Origin: Saprospiraceae bacterium | GTDB taxonomy: Bacteria > Bacteroidota > Bacteroidia > Chitinophagales > Saprospiraceae | DNA length: 64,000 nt | Direction: 5' to 3' | Assembly: GCA_020436935.1 (NCBI GenBank) | Contig: JAGQWX010000016.1 | Location: 1-64,000, forward strand | In this document: positions 20,403 through 28,508 of the stretch, piece after piece | Layout of the letters: each line of letters starts with the position of its first letter | Position numbering within the stretch: position 1 is the stretch's first letter | Made by a program: the position numbers and the translations under genes | Notes under the pieces: generated by a model | Told to the model about the DNA's origin: nothing | What the model saw: the letters and a program-made list of their open reading frames with translations, nothing else | Database searches by the model: none

Positions 20403-20433
20403 AGAAAGGGCCACCAAACTGGCGACCCTTTCT
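20403..20433 (-). terminator. Probable terminator of the ExbB/ExbD operon
   Basis: AGAAAGGG (20403-20410) pairs with CCCTTTCT (20426-20433), with an inner GCCA/TGGC stem. It lies about 20 nt after the last exbD stop on the minus strand. The T-tail is weak (CTCATTTAT). Confidence 0.6.
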
Positions 20434-20452
20434 GTAATAATTTTATTCTAAC

Positions 20453-20920
20453 CTATTCTGCTTTTTTGTTAGCAGAATAGTTGAGTTTCAACTGACCCGC
20501 TTTTCTCAATGCAGTTTTGACATCAGATACAATACCCATTGTCACATCTCCATCAATTTTAAGCGAAGTAGTAATACCAGCCTGCTGACCTTCTGGTACA
20601 GAAGACTTGTGCTTCTCGAGAAATAATGGAATCTCTTCTTCATCCGCTATTTTATCCCCCAACTGGATCCTTGGTTTAGTACCATAGATGTCCTGATATT
20701 TTTTCACAGGTCGACCTATCATGATAAAATTGACCAAAGATTTGTTTTCAAGTTTTGTAAGCTCTGTTGCAGAAGGAGTCTTAACCGTCAACTTTTGCTC
20801 AGAATCTCTCAACTTGGTAACAACCATAAAGAAGAATAACAACATAAAAACGATATCCGGTAGAGACGCGGTTGATATTCCCGGCTGTGCACTTGCTGAA
20901 CTTTTCTTAAACCTAGACAT
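20453..20920 (-). CDS. exbD: ExbD/TolR-family biopolymer transporter, second copy
   Basis: 155 aa with one N-terminal transmembrane segment carrying the conserved Asp (SLPDIVFMLLFFFMVVTK, D about residue 22) and a periplasmic domain. ExbD subunits form a proton channel with ExbB and power TonB. This is the last gene of a four-gene operon (exbB, small membrane protein, exbD, exbD), 11 nt after the first exbD. Two different ExbD paralogues in tandem are common in Bacteroidota and may form a mixed stator. Confidence 0.92.
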   Translation of the reverse strand: MSRFKKSSASAQPGISTASLPDIVFMLLFFFMVVTKLRDSEQKLTVKTPSATELTKLENKSLVNFIMIGRPVKKYQDIYGTKPRIQLGDKIADEEEIPLFLEKHKSSVPEGQQAGITTSLKIDGDVTMGIVSDVKTALRKAGQLKLNYSANKKAE

Positions 20921-20931
20921 TTTTTATATTA

Positions 20932-21480
20932 TTAATTTTCTTCTCCAAAATTGGTAGGCTCTGCCTCAGACAAAACCAATGGAATTTCATCCCTTACTTC
21001 TCTCTTCTGGTTGGTATTCAAGAATTCATAGTCCTTTCCAAACTTTTTATTGGCAGACTCATTCCACAATTCATTGTAGGCAGCCTGCAATTCGTTGTAG
21101 ACTTCAAGGTAAGTCTTGTACTTTGTTCCCCTATCGTTCTTCAGCGAAACAATCGCTTTAGTAGGAGAGTCAGCTTTATCCGATTCTTTTCTTGGATTGG
21201 AAATAAACTCCTTTGTCTTGCTACGAAGTTCTCTGATATCAGTTGGTGTACCCCTTACCAATAATTCATTATTAGCATTGACCAGAACCGACCATACGTT
21301 CCTCGAATTGAGGGTAATGTCCTCAGGTGGCTCATTGGACCAAGGTGGTAGCTTTACAAGGATACCTCTGTCTTCAGAGATCTGCGTAGTTACCAGGAAG
21401 AATATGAGCAAAAGGAACGCAATGTCGGCCATTGAGCCTGCATTGATTTCACTGCTCATCCTGTTTTTACCTTTTGCCAT
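20932..21480 (-). CDS. exbD: ExbD/TolR-family biopolymer transporter, first copy
   Basis: 182 aa. The transmembrane helix SMADIAFLLLIFFLVTT contains the conserved channel Asp at about residue 19. The periplasmic part is longer than usual, with a Lys/Asp/Asn-rich insert and an acidic C-terminus ending in EEN. It lies 8 nt after the small membrane protein gene and 11 nt before the second exbD. It likely supplies proton-motive energy to TonB-dependent receptors such as the one at 24745-27168. Confidence 0.93.
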   Translation of the reverse strand: MAKGKNRMSSEINAGSMADIAFLLLIFFLVTTQISEDRGILVKLPPWSNEPPEDITLNSRNVWSVLVNANNELLVRGTPTDIRELRSKTKEFISNPRKESDKADSPTKAIVSLKNDRGTKYKTYLEVYNELQAAYNELWNESANKKFGKDYEFLNTNQKREVRDEIPLVLSEAEPTNFGEEN

Positions 21481-21488
21481 AATTCAAA

Positions 21489-21980
21489 TTATTTAAAGAA
21501 GTTTCTTAATTCAGACAAAATCATAGTAAGAGTAGCGCCTGCAAGTAGTAGGATAGTAATCCATATACCTGCACTGATCGTCTTACTGATACCGTCTGTT
21601 ACACTAAAATCTTCGGATAGTCTTGACCATAGGGGACCGACTTCCACTTTAGCAACTGCTTTAATAATAAAGAATATGACAATCAAGGCTACAAAACCTA
21701 TAATACCTTTTAAGGTTTGCTTTGGAAACTTGAATACATCTACTACCATAAACAGTAGCAATGCAATCACGCATACAGCCAATAGGAACAACGTGAGGTA
21801 TAGACCTATATTGAAGTAACCCATTCCCTCGAACTTGTCCTTCATGGTAGTCAAATCTGTACCGGCATCATAACCATCAGCTTTCAGGCCAGTTATGGCT
21901 GAAATAATGAAGGCCAAAGTCACCAGTACGCCGACACCAAAAGCTACGAACGTTCCGTTTTTAGTTAAAAATTTATACAT
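21489..21980 (-). CDS. Four-helix membrane protein of the ExbB/ExbD operon
   Basis: 163 aa with about four hydrophobic segments (about 10-30, 58-80, 89-108, 137-157). I cannot name a family from motif alone. Its fixed position between exbB and exbD, with gaps of 17 and 8 nt, indicates co-expression and probably a structural or assembly role in the energiser complex. The function is inferred from context only. Confidence 0.85.
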   Translation of the reverse strand: MYKFLTKNGTFVAFGVGVLVTLAFIISAITGLKADGYDAGTDLTTMKDKFEGMGYFNIGLYLTLFLLAVCVIALLLFMVVDVFKFPKQTLKGIIGFVALIVIFFIIKAVAKVEVGPLWSRLSEDFSVTDGISKTISAGIWITILLLAGATLTMILSELRNFFK

Positions 21981-21997
21981 TTTCTAAAAGTTTTGGA

Positions 21998-22735
21998 TTA
22001 TTTAAAAACATTATGTCTGGCCATAACGTCAACCAAACCAATTGAAGCGTCTTCCATTTTGTTGGTGATGCTATCAATTTTAGAAACGATGTAATTGTAA
22101 AAAATCTGAAGAATAATCGCAACAACAAGACCGAATACTGTTGTCAAAAGGGCCACTTTGATACCACCCGCAACAACTGATGGAGAAAGGTCACCCGCAG
22201 CCTCGATCTTATCAAATGCCTGGATCATACCTATTACCGTACCCAAGAACCCGAGCATCGGAGCAAGAGCGATAAACAATGAAACCCATGGCAAGCCTTT
22301 TTCCAATAGACCCATTTGAACAGATCCGTAAGAAGTGATGGCTTTTTCAACAGCCTCTGGACCTGCAGGAGCATTTCTGAGACCTTCATAAAGTACGCTG
22401 GCAGCAGGGCCAGGAGTTGATTTTGCTACTTCTTTTGCACCTTCCAAATCACCCGTAGATAATTTGTCTTCGATATTGGCCAATAGCTTATCTGTATTGG
22501 TAGTAGCAATGTTTAGTGTAAGAATTCTTTCTATACAGAAAGCAAGGCCGAGTATGAGTGATACCAATACCAAACTCATAAATCGCCAGTCTCCCTCGAT
22601 GAAATACTTTTTAAGTAATTGGAATCCACCTACAGAGTTGGCATCAGCAGCAGCAGCATCCTGCGCCGCAAGCTCAGTCGCACCAAATAGTGCTGCCAAG
22701 AAAAATAGTCCAAATAGTAACAAGAACTTTCGCAT
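21998..22735 (-). CDS. exbB: ExbB/TolQ/MotA-family proton channel protein
   Basis: 245 aa from the ATG at 22735. A longer open frame reaches 22930 but would translate through a tRNA gene, so it is rejected. The start gives a Sec-type signal (hydrophobic residues 4-22, ELAAQ), a transmembrane segment at about 47-67 and the paired C-terminal helices with the MotA/TolQ/ExbB signature (WVSLFIALAPMLGFLGTVIG and LLTTVFGLVVAIILQIFYNY). It is the first gene of the energiser operon and should form the pentameric channel around an ExbD dimer. Confidence 0.94.
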   Translation of the reverse strand: MRKFLLLFGLFFLAALFGATELAAQDAAAADANSVGGFQLLKKYFIEGDWRFMSLVLVSLILGLAFCIERILTLNIATTNTDKLLANIEDKLSTGDLEGAKEVAKSTPGPAASVLYEGLRNAPAGPEAVEKAITSYGSVQMGLLEKGLPWVSLFIALAPMLGFLGTVIGMIQAFDKIEAAGDLSPSVVAGGIKVALLTTVFGLVVAIILQIFYNYIVSKIDSITNKMEDASIGLVDVMARHNVFK

Positions 22736-22829
22736 AATTTCCCGAATTAATTTTTTAAATAATTTCTCAAATTTGAGCGATAAAAATAGAAATATTTTAT
22801 TACAAACAAAAAAGAACAATTTTTTTTTG

Positions 22830-22917
22830 CGGAGAGTGAGGGATTCGAACCCTCGATACACTTTTGGCGTATACACACTTTCCAGGCGTGCCTCTTCAAC
22901 CACTCGAGCAACTCTCC
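22830..22917 (-). tRNA. tRNA-Ser (anticodon GGA)
   Basis: An 88-nt cloverleaf on the minus strand. The acceptor GGAGAGT pairs with ACTCTCC, the discriminator is G as usual for serine, the anticodon loop reads CTGGAAA, the variable arm is long, and the T-arm contains GGTTCGAATCC. CCA is not encoded. It lies about 95 nt upstream of exbB in the same direction. Confidence 0.95.
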
Positions 22918-23110
22918 CAAGAACACGCAAATGTTATAAAATAAGCGTGCAATTCAAAATGATTTTTTATATCTAATTTATCGTAATCTGTAAAGGACTA
23001 AGTTGCAAGTGTCGTTTACCACATGTCATATTTTTAATAGATGCAGATTTAACTTTTTTTGGTGTTTGCCTTCGCGCACTTCCTAAATGAACATGCAAAA
23101 AGTATTAGTG

Positions 23111-23881
23111 TTAAAATGACACTTTGCTAAAAAGTATGGCTGCATTTTTACTCGTGATGGATGCCAATTCATCAAAATTGGTCTCAAATATTTCACATAA
23201 TTTTTCTGCGACATGTACAATATACGAAGATTCGTTGGGTTTTCCGCGATGTGGTACCGGTGGTAGATAAGGACTGTCCGTTTCCAGTACTACATTGTCC
23301 CAACCATTATTTTTTAAAACTACAGGCAATGGACTGTTTTTATAAGTGACAACCCCTCCTATGCCAATAAAAAATCCCAGGTCTTTGATTTTTTGCGCCT
23401 GAACATCATCTCCGGTGAAACAATGAAATACTCCATGCAAGTTGCCCTTTTGTTTTTCAGCAACCATTTCAATACACATATCAATAGAGTCCCGAGAATG
23501 AATAATGACTGGTAAGTCAAAGGAGATAGCCCAATCCAGGTGTCTGGCAAAACTCATTCTTTGCTCTTCAACATAGGTTTTGTCCCAGTAAAGATCAATG
23601 CCGGTTTCTCCTACTCCAAAGTATTTGCCTGTTGAAAGGTGTTCCTCCATCAGATCCAAAACAGTACCTGATTCCTGATCAACGCTGCATGGGTGCAATC
23701 CCATCGTTGGAATGCAATTGCTGAATTGGGCAGCAATGCTGAGCATTTTTTCTATGCTCTCCACATCTATATTGGGCATTACTACGTGACTTACCCCGGC
23801 AGCTTTAGCCTTTCCAACTATGTCAGTGATATTTTCCCATAAAGGATCGGAATACAAATGGGCGTGGGTGTCTATCAACAT
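23111..23881 (-). CDS. tatD: TatD-family metal-dependent hydrolase (DNase)
   Basis: 256 aa from the ATG at 23881, which yields the canonical start MLIDTHAHLY; the longer frame would begin with TTG. The metal site is visible as HAH (residues 6-8), GETGID, IIHSRDS, HCFTGD and ETDSPYLPP. Family members are Mg-dependent 3'-5' nucleases or related amidohydrolases. A -7 box (TACTTTTG, minus strand 23950-23943) is about 60 nt upstream, divergent from the RNase H gene. Confidence 0.93.
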   Translation of the reverse strand: MLIDTHAHLYSDPLWENITDIVGKAKAAGVSHVVMPNIDVESIEKMLSIAAQFSNCIPTMGLHPCSVDQESGTVLDLMEEHLSTGKYFGVGETGIDLYWDKTYVEEQRMSFARHLDWAISFDLPVIIHSRDSIDMCIEMVAEKQKGNLHGVFHCFTGDDVQAQKIKDLGFFIGIGGVVTYKNSPLPVVLKNNGWDNVVLETDSPYLPPVPHRGKPNESSYIVHVAEKLCEIFETNFDELASITSKNAAILFSKVSF

Positions 23882-23942
23882 AAGGTCATTGTATTTGAAT
23901 TCTACCAATTGTTGTGTGGATTTTCCATTTCAATTAAGTTTG

Positions 23943-23950
23943 CAAAAGTA
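23943..23950 (-). promoter_or_regulatory. -7 box upstream of tatD
   Basis: TACTTTTG on the minus strand matches TAnnTTTG. No clear -33 TTTG is present at 19 nt. It lies upstream of both possible tatD starts. Confidence 0.45.
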
Positions 23951-24076
23951 CAAAGATCATCGCAGAAAACCTGAAGTATCAGCTGATGCCCGGAAGCAAT
24001 GGTTCACTTGCTTCAGTAAGAAGGTAATTTATTTTTAGCATTGATGCGCTTATTGAGTCCGCAATGAATTATCTTT

Positions 24077-24084
24077 TACCTTTG
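24077..24084 (+). promoter_or_regulatory. -7 box upstream of rnhA
   Basis: TACCTTTG ends 16 nt before the rnhA ATG. ATTG at 24052-24055 is a possible -33 partner with a 21-nt spacer. The leader would be very short. Confidence 0.5.
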
Positions 24085-24100
24085 CAAAAAAATGAGCTGA

Positions 24101-24730
24101 ATGGCCAAAGCCAGCAAATACTATGTAGTTTGGACCGGAAGAATTCCCGGCATCTACACATCCTGGGATGAAGCAAAAAGTCAAATAGACGGCTTTCCCG
24201 AAGCCAGATACAAATCCTATGAAAGCAGGCCGGAGGCTGAAAACGCATTTAAAGAGGGATTTAAAAAAAATCTATATTCCAATAAAACAATCTCCACTTC
24301 CGGAAAACAGAGCAGATCAAATATCAATCAAAATTCTATCGCCGTGGATGCAGCATGCAGTGGCAATCCGGGGGACATGGAATATCGAGGAGTTGAAACC
24401 GCAACAGGAAAACAAATTTTTTTATTGGGGCCTTTTAAAGAAGGGACCAATAATATCGGGGAGTTTTTAGGGATTGTACACGGCCTTGCTCTCCTCAAAA
24501 AGTTAGGAAGAGAAGATATGGTGATCTATTCAGATTCAATGACCGCTATATCCTGGGTGAAGAAAAAGAAAGCCAATACCAAACTAGAACTGACAAAAAA
24601 CAATGCTGAATTGTTTGACCTCATCGGCAGGGCGGAGGCTTGGTTGTCCAAAAATTCCTACAAAACTCAAATACTAAAGTGGGATACCAAGTCCTGGGGC
24701 GAGATACCCGCAGATTTTGGCCGGAAGTAG
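24101..24730 (+). CDS. rnhA: Ribonuclease HI with N-terminal viroplasmin-like domain
   Basis: 209 aa. Residues about 6-52 form the caulimovirus viroplasmin / RNase H1 hybrid-binding domain (YYVVWTGRIPGIYTSW...), which binds RNA-DNA hybrids. Residues about 78-209 form the RNase H fold with acidic residues in IAVDAACSGNPG, NNIGEFLGIVHGL, IYSDSMTA and the C-terminal PADFG. It degrades RNA in RNA-DNA hybrids. This two-domain layout is frequent in Bacteroidota. It converges on the TonB receptor gene with a 14-nt gap. Confidence 0.93.
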   Translation: MAKASKYYVVWTGRIPGIYTSWDEAKSQIDGFPEARYKSYESRPEAENAFKEGFKKNLYSNKTISTSGKQSRSNINQNSIAVDAACSGNPGDMEYRGVETATGKQIFLLGPFKEGTNNIGEFLGIVHGLALLKKLGREDMVIYSDSMTAISWVKKKKANTKLELTKNNAELFDLIGRAEAWLSKNSYKTQILKWDTKSWGEIPADFGRK

Positions 24731-24744
24731 GGTTTTATCCTGAT

Positions 24745-27168
24745 CTAAAAATCTATCCTGTAGTAAAATAAAGGTAACCTGCCCAACTGATATTCTTCCC
24801 TAACTGGCTCTGTCAGGTTTTCCGGGTCATATGTAAGGGTGAGAATATTTTTAGTGTCCAGTAAGTTTACAATGTCTACGGCAAACTCATGGGTCAGAGA
24901 CTTTCTGTTGATTTTGTAATTGAGCTTGAGGTCAGCCCTGAAGTAGGGTTTAAACTGGTACTCGTTGAAATTGGAGTTGTCTGCATAGATGACTTCGAGT
25001 TCTCTGGCTGATGCATCACGATCTACATCTCCGTACCTTCTGCCTCCCGCATAAGTAATTTTCCCTCCTATGTTGAAACTGTTTTTCTTTTTGATGGGAA
25101 ATTCTCTGGCAAATAGTCCATTGAACGTATAATTACCATTGAACGTGGTATTGTGCCATTCCTCATTGCTGCCTCTGTATTTGGAATCATACAAAGAACT
25201 GGTCAGCATAAAATAATAGTTGTTGGCAAAATAACGCTCCAGTGTCAGCTCCACACCATAGTTTCTGCCATCACCGGTATTCTGTAATGGCCTTGGAAAC
25301 AGTCTGGAAAATCCTGATCCGGAATTGATCAGGGCAAAAGCGCTGCTTACCAACTCTACAGGTACATCAGACAGGTATTGAAAATATGTCTCCGCCTTGA
25401 GTCGCATTTTTTTATTCAAAATAGCATCATAGGACAACACTGCGTGTTTGCTTTTGGTTGGTCCCATGGTTTCCAGATTATAGGGCTGCACATCTGTTGT
25501 TGGTTTATAATAGTACAGGTAATTGGATTGCATTTGCGAATGTGCCCCAAGTCCAAAAGACAGCTTTGATATGTCATTGAGTTGATAAGACAGTCCGAGT
25601 CTTGGTTCGAACGGTACTAAGCTCTTATCGTTTATCGAATAATAACTTGCAGTGATTCCTCCTGTGATGGTCAATTGCTCACTAGGCCGATACTTTGCCT
25701 GAACATACGGCTGTACAAGACCTGCAAAGTCGGCACTGTTCCACCTTTCTATCCATGGCAATAAGCTGGCAGGTTCATTAGGATCTTCAGCCGGAACAAT
25801 GGTCCTGCCTCTGTCGAAAAAATTCATGTCAAAAAGATCCACATTTATACCCGCTTTGAGGCTGGTCTGCCGGCTGAGCTTTTTATTGATGTATCCATAC
25901 ATGGAATATTTTTTCTCTTGAAAAGTGTAATCCAATATCTGAGGAAGGGAATCCACCTTATAAAGACCATTTTCAACATGTCTATATATATAGTCATGTT
26001 TTGCAATAATTTTTGATCCCGCATGCATCAATCCTGCTTTAAAGAAAGTGTTCTTATCTATAGGGTAGGTATAAGTAGCTCCTAAGGTATACATATTGCT
26101 GGTAAAGTATTGGTCGCGGTTGTTGGAACCATAAATCAGTGTTGTAGTATCAGGGGCTGCTTCCTGGCTGAGAATGATGTCTATTGTGCTGGTCCCTCCA
26201 ATGCCAAAAATTGAAAAAGCGGAACCGTTTTTCCCGGGAAAATTCAGTCTAAAAGAACCGTCTTGATATTGAGGAACTGCGTCTGTACCCAGATTGATAC
26301 CCAGAAAACTAAATAATGATAACGTAGAATACCGATATGTCGCCAAATACGATGCTTTGCTGTTTTTGGAGAGCGGACCTTCGACCGCCAGTTCTGTACC
26401 CAAAAAACCAATTTGGGCAGAAATTTCGTGTTTTTCGTTGTTCCCATTGCGCATTTTTAGGTCAAAAACTCCGGCAATACCGTTGGCATATTCAGCAGGA
26501 AAAGCACCTGTAAAAAAGTCTGAGTTCGCCAGAAATTTATTGTTGAGTATCGTCACTGGCCCTCCTCCTGTTCCCGGAATAGAAAAGTGATTTGGGTTTG
26601 GAATGTTGAAGCCATCGAGCCTCCACAAGACACCTTGAGGAGTATTGCCTCGGACGATGATGTCATTTCTTGAATCGTCCGCACCCTGCACTCCTGCAAA
26701 GTTGGACGCCATCCTTGCAGGCTCGCCCCGGCTACCAGCGTATCTGTTGGTCTCTTCCACAGAAAATTCTCTTGCAGATACCACAGCCATTTCATTGACG
26801 ACTTCTCCGGACTTTGCTGCACTTACGACTACTTCATCCAGTGTTGTAGCGGATTCCTCCATCTCTACGTTAAGTATCATTTCTTTTCCAGCATCAATGA
26901 TGATGTTGTCCAACTTCAATTCTGCATATCCTATATAAGAAAAGGTAATGGTGCTTCTGCCAAGTGCAATTCCCTCCAATCTGAATCTTCCATCAACCTC
27001 TGTGACTGTACCATGTTCCATACCGCCCGCATCAACCAGCACAACATTGGCTCCTATCAATGGATACTTTGATTCAGAATCAACTGCAGATCCTCTCACA
27101 GTTTGCGACGCCTGGCCACTTAACTCTATGAAAAGCATTGCAAAAAGTAACATCAAAGTATATCTCAT
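24745..27168 (-). CDS. TonB-dependent receptor with CarboxypepD_reg-like N-terminal domain
   Basis: 807 aa. A Sec signal (about 1-19) is followed by a carboxypeptidase-regulatory-like beta domain (about 22-100, QTVRGSAVDSESKYPLIGAN...), a plug domain (about 120-235, with DIIVRGNTPQGVLWRLDG) and a 22-strand-type barrel ending in an aromatic residue (LFYYRIDF). It should import a ligand using TonB energy. No SusD partner lies next to it, so it is probably not a standard SusCD glycan importer. The substrate cannot be told. The upstream region holds only a near-match -7 box (TATCTTTA). Confidence 0.92.
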   Translation of the reverse strand: MRYTLMLLFAMLFIELSGQASQTVRGSAVDSESKYPLIGANVVLVDAGGMEHGTVTEVDGRFRLEGIALGRSTITFSYIGYAELKLDNIIIDAGKEMILNVEMEESATTLDEVVVSAAKSGEVVNEMAVVSAREFSVEETNRYAGSRGEPARMASNFAGVQGADDSRNDIIVRGNTPQGVLWRLDGFNIPNPNHFSIPGTGGGPVTILNNKFLANSDFFTGAFPAEYANGIAGVFDLKMRNGNNEKHEISAQIGFLGTELAVEGPLSKNSKASYLATYRYSTLSLFSFLGINLGTDAVPQYQDGSFRLNFPGKNGSAFSIFGIGGTSTIDIILSQEAAPDTTTLIYGSNNRDQYFTSNMYTLGATYTYPIDKNTFFKAGLMHAGSKIIAKHDYIYRHVENGLYKVDSLPQILDYTFQEKKYSMYGYINKKLSRQTSLKAGINVDLFDMNFFDRGRTIVPAEDPNEPASLLPWIERWNSADFAGLVQPYVQAKYRPSEQLTITGGITASYYSINDKSLVPFEPRLGLSYQLNDISKLSFGLGAHSQMQSNYLYYYKPTTDVQPYNLETMGPTKSKHAVLSYDAILNKKMRLKAETYFQYLSDVPVELVSSAFALINSGSGFSRLFPRPLQNTGDGRNYGVELTLERYFANNYYFMLTSSLYDSKYRGSNEEWHNTTFNGNYTFNGLFAREFPIKKKNSFNIGGKITYAGGRRYGDVDRDASARELEVIYADNSNFNEYQFKPYFRADLKLNYKINRKSLTHEFAVDIVNLLDTKNILTLTYDPENLTEPVREEYQLGRLPLFYYRIDF

Positions 27169-27293
27169 TTGGATCAGTGTTTGTGCGTTGGATAGAATGT
27201 TGATTTTCCTTTGGATTGATTTTGATGTAATTAATATAAAGATAAAGTCTTTATACTTATCGGAAATAGAATTGTCAGATAAGATAAAAGTAT

Positions 27294-27854
27294 CTATTTA
27301 ATTCTACCAAACCTCATTCTATAATCAGATTCAATTTTACCTTTTCTAATATTTTCGAGTCTTCGCCCAAGCAATCTTCTTTTTAGGGGATTGATTTTCT
27401 CAATAAACAACTTGCCCATGGTATGGTCGTATTCATGTTGGATGACTCTTGCGTTCAGACCATCAAAAGTTTCCGTTTTTTCTACAAAATCTTCCTCCAT
27501 ATATCTTACGGTGATGACTGGCTTTCTCATGACATCTGCGTGAATATCCGGGATGCTTAGACAGCCTTCTTCATAAGACCACTCTTCTCCGGTTTCTTCC
27601 AGAATGGTAGCATTGATAAATGCTCTTTTTATACCGACATGATCTTTATCTTCCTTTTCGATCTGGACGGTATCGACAATGAATAATTTAATCGCCAGAC
27701 CAATTTGCTGCGCTGCAAGTCCTACTCCTTTTGCAGCATACATGGTTTCCCACATATTATCCAGCAATTCTTTAAATTCCGGGTAGTCCGCATCAATAAC
27801 TGCGCCTTCTTTTTTAAGTACTTCATGCCCGTAGGCATAAATTGGTAAAATCAT
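27294..27854 (-). CDS. def: Peptide deformylase
   Basis: 186 aa. All three deformylase motifs are present: GVGLAAQQIG (about 43-52), EGCLS (C98 as metal ligand) and QHEYDH (H140, E141, H144). It removes the formyl group from nascent protein N-termini. It lies 2 nt downstream of the ruvX gene, so the two form an operon. Confidence 0.97.
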   Translation of the reverse strand: MILPIYAYGHEVLKKEGAVIDADYPEFKELLDNMWETMYAAKGVGLAAQQIGLAIKLFIVDTVQIEKEDKDHVGIKRAFINATILEETGEEWSYEEGCLSIPDIHADVMRKPVITVRYMEEDFVEKTETFDGLNARVIQHEYDHTMGKLFIEKINPLKRRLLGRRLENIRKGKIESDYRMRFGRIK

Positions 27855-27856
27855 TA

Positions 27857-28267
27857 CTAAATGTGTTTTAAATATCTCTGTAATATGACAACGGCGCTGA
27901 TCTTATCCACATGTGCCTTGTCTCTTCTTTTCTTTTTTGAAACTCCGGAGGCAAAAATAATGTCTTTTGCATAAGATGATGTAAAAGACTCGTCTTCAAA
28001 ATCTATGACCATCTGCTCATCCAGTTTCAAAATAGCTTCAGCCATTTTGTCAATGTCTTTTTTGAGGTGGGTATAACTTCCGTCTTTATGGGTTGGCAAA
28101 CCAAATACGATCTTTTCGACACTTTCTTTCTTTAAATAAAGCTCCAAAAATGAGAGCAGCTTTGCAGTATCTACCGTGTCCAATCCTGTAGCAATAATTT
28201 GAAGCGGATCCGTAACTGCTATGCCTGTTCTTTTTGCACCAAAATCCAGTGCCATTATTCTTGCCAA
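27857..28267 (-). CDS. ruvX: RuvX/YqgF-family Holliday junction resolvase-like nuclease
   Basis: 136 aa with an RNase H-like fold. LDFGAKRTGIAV near the N-terminus carries the first catalytic Asp, and FGLPTHKDGS and DEsfTS follow. A TTG start at 28267 (MARIMALDFG) fits the family N-terminus better than the internal ATG at 28255, so I chose it with moderate certainty. Known members act in pre-16S rRNA 5'-end processing or as putative resolvases. It is co-transcribed with def. Confidence 0.92.
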   Translation of the reverse strand: MARIMALDFGAKRTGIAVTDPLQIIATGLDTVDTAKLLSFLELYLKKESVEKIVFGLPTHKDGSYTHLKKDIDKMAEAILKLDEQMVIDFEDESFTSSYAKDIIFASGVSKKKRRDKAHVDKISAVVILQRYLKHI

Positions 28268-28444
28268 TGCTCGTCTGTTTTTTTCATTATTTTCTACTTG
28301 GAAAGTAAAGAGCTTTAAATGAAAGCGTATTTAAACTTGTTTAATTCGTTCATCGTAATCCATCAAACCTGTCACCTAATTTCTTATCCGTTGTGAATTA
28401 ACACGCAAAGTAAAGAATAAATTTCCAGACAATAACAAAAAGCA

Positions 28445-28474
28445 AAACTCCCCGGATGTACACCCGGGGAGTTT
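28445..28474 (-). terminator. Rho-independent terminator of the 1310-aa surface protein
   Basis: AAACTCCCCGG (28445-28455) and CCGGGGAGTTT (28464-28474) form a perfect GC-rich 11-bp stem. The minus strand continues TTTTGCTTTTTG. It lies about 34 nt after the stop at 28509. Confidence 0.9.
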
Positions 28475-28508
28475 GAATAACCCAAAACAGTAAAATTAAT
28501 CTTATGTT

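Noticed and set aside
22736-22930. N-terminal extension of the exbB reading frame
   Set aside because: It would translate through the tRNA-Ser gene on the same strand; the ATG at 22735 gives a normal signal peptide.
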